From Phycisphaerae bacterium (lineage in GTDB: Bacteria > Planctomycetota > Phycisphaerae > SM23-33), in NCBI GenBank assembly GCA_030628445.1, contig DAOVQV010000081.1, forward strand, positions 1 through 6,735: DNA of 6,735 bases, read 5' to 3'. Shown piece by piece: positions 6,133 through 6,735 of this stretch; within the stretch, counting starts at the first letter, position 1; each line of letters starts with the position of its first letter. Under the pieces are notes generated by a model, which searched no databases, was not told the origin of the DNA, and saw only the letters and a list, made by a program, of their open reading frames with translations. The translations under genes were made by a program, and so were the position numbers.

Positions 6133-6153
6133 CGCCTTTATCGGATAAGGGCG
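6133..6153 (-). terminator. Hairpin between the convergent HD-GYP and csrA genes
   Basis: CGCCTTTA (6133-6140) pairs with TAAGGGCG (6146-6153) around a TCGGA loop, giving 8 bp with one G-T wobble. The stem abuts the csrA stop codon at 6154. It could end csrA transcription and perhaps also that of the HD-GYP gene. No T-tract follows on the minus strand. Confidence 0.45.
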
Positions 6154-6429
6154 TCAGGATTGATCGTTTTCGGGCGGCGGGTTCTTTTCGGCGTTTTCCC
6201 GCTTTTTCTTGGCGAGGGACTCGACCTTTGCGGGCGGTTCGCCTTTGGCCTCGGCCTCTGCCAGGTTTTCTCGCTTGATCGCCTCGTAGACTTCCTTGCG
6301 GTGAACGGGAACATGGGCCGGCGCGTTGATGCCGAGACGCACCTTCTCGCCGCGGACGCCGACGATCGTGATCTCGATATCGTCACCGATCATGATCGCC
6401 TCGTCACGTTGTCTCGACAGTACTAACAT
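6154..6429 (-). CDS. csrA: Carbon storage regulator CsrA (RNA-binding translational regulator)
   Basis: CsrA is a dimeric RNA-binding protein that recognises GGA in hairpin loops, usually blocking the ribosome site of target mRNAs. The first ~60 residues match the family along their length: MLVLSRQRDEAIMIGDDIEI, then GVRGEKVRLGINAP, then VPVHRKEVYEAI. The RNA-contact residues L4, R6 and R44 (in VHRKE) are present. E. coli CsrA has 61 residues; this one has 91, with a charged, Lys/Glu/Pro-rich tail (about 62-91) that is probably disordered. The ATG at 6429 is preceded by AGGA with 7-base spacing and begins with the invariant ML-LSR; the upstream in-frame extension (to 6477) has no family match. 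In many bacteria csrA sits near flagellar genes or fliW, but neither is visible here. A GGA hairpin in the leader suggests autoregulation. Confidence 0.95.
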   Translation of the reverse strand: MLVLSRQRDEAIMIGDDIEITIVGVRGEKVRLGINAPAHVPVHRKEVYEAIKRENLAEAEAKGEPPAKVESLAKKKRENAEKNPPPENDQS

Positions 6430-6433
6430 AGTC

Positions 6434-6446
6434 GGTTCCTTCCGCT
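6434..6446 (-). promoter_or_regulatory. csrA ribosome-binding site containing GGA motifs
   Basis: On the minus strand this reads AGCGGAAGGAACC. AGGA (6437-6440) is 7 bases from the start codon. The two GGA triplets make it a possible second CsrA contact, as in known self-repressing csrA leaders. Confidence 0.55.
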
Positions 6447-6486
6447 GGGGCGACTGCGAAGTTACCTTTAGGCACACCCGAAGTCA

Positions 6487-6501
6487 GTAATATCCTTACA
6501 C
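6487..6501 (-). promoter_or_regulatory. Candidate CsrA-binding hairpin in the csrA leader
   Basis: On the minus strand GUGUAAGGAUAUUAC forms a 4-bp GUAA/UUAC stem exposing GGAUA in the loop. Aligned to the selected CsrA site RUACARGGAUGU, the first twelve bases match at nine positions, including the GGAU core. It lies 58-72 bases before the start codon, so it is in the mRNA only if transcription begins upstream of it. Confidence 0.4.
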
Positions 6502-6735
6502 ATTCATCATATATCGGCTGACCGGCCTTGCAAGGTGAGTTTGTCCTGCAAGATATAGCCCAAGAAGTCTCGCGACGATTCCCGGGCCGCACTGGACGAG
6601 GGCGGTCTTGTTCGCGGTTCACCGGGACGATCTGACCGGGTCCTAGGTTCTATTAACCGGCGTCAAACTAAGCTCTTGCAGATAGCATGCCGTTTTGGTT
6701 TCCCGTTCACTCTTGTTCGTGCGGCCGGAAGCTAC

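Larger units (their letters stand above)
6430..6735. other. csrA upstream region to the right window edge
   Basis: Beyond the ribosome site and the GGA hairpin I find no gene. A minus-strand frame at 6404-6622 has unconvincing composition. TTGCAA (6528-6533) with CATATA (6508-6513, TATATG on the minus strand) resembles promoter boxes, but the spacing is only 14 bases, so no promoter is assigned. Confidence 0.5.

Noticed and set aside
6508..6533. TTGCAA / TATATG promoter for csrA
   Set aside because: The spacing is 14 bases, too short for a standard housekeeping promoter. GCCGATAT nearby resembles half of a flagellar sigma site, but the -35 part is absent.
6404..6622. 72-residue minus-strand open frame upstream of csrA
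   Set aside because: Overlaps the csrA start and leader in another frame, with no motif; it reads as non-coding.

Overview
The window looks like a chromosomal stretch from a planctomycete, most likely of the Phycisphaerae type. This is inferred from the gene content: HEAT-repeat architecture with a receiver-like insert, a three-gene proton-translocating transhydrogenase, a small Cys-rich protein and csrA. GC-rich codon use and long, structured intergenic regions also fit. The lineage call is an inference, not a measurement.

Layout: (1) At the left edge is the 3' part of a plus-strand gene (2-934). It encodes a HEAT-repeat protein with an embedded receiver-like domain that lacks the phospho-acceptor aspartate. 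(2) A 415-base intergenic region (935-1349) holds a strong inverted repeat and a short motif that recurs near 5001. (3) A compact plus-strand operon pntAA-pntAB-pntB (1350-4213) has gaps of 2 and 6 bases and encodes a complete split-subunit NAD(P) transhydrogenase. (4) A 338-base gap (4214-4551) contains two hairpins. (5) A small minus-strand Cys-rich hypothetical gene (4552-4860) follows. (6) A structured region (4861-5249) contains an 11-bp perfect hairpin and a nested one. It resembles a dispersed intergenic element and ends in the leader of the next gene. (7) A plus-strand membrane-anchored HD-GYP protein (5250-6068) converges on (8) minus-strand csrA (6154-6429), with a compact hairpin between them. 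(9) The right flank (6430-6735) contains the csrA leader, including a GGA-loop hairpin that resembles a CsrA target, and otherwise nothing convincing.

How the genes work together: the Pnt proteins form one enzyme that uses the proton gradient to drive hydride transfer from NADH to NADP+. The HD-GYP protein (predicted c-di-GMP breakdown) and CsrA (post-transcriptional control) are both lifestyle regulators. They are neighbours here but converge, so they are not one operon. I see no CRISPR array, transposase, rRNA or tRNA gene, and no defence-type or clearly new multi-gene system. The most interesting leads are the absence of the known membrane histidines in both Pnt membrane subunits, the small Cys-rich protein, the element near 5000-5105 and the possible CsrA autoregulatory site.
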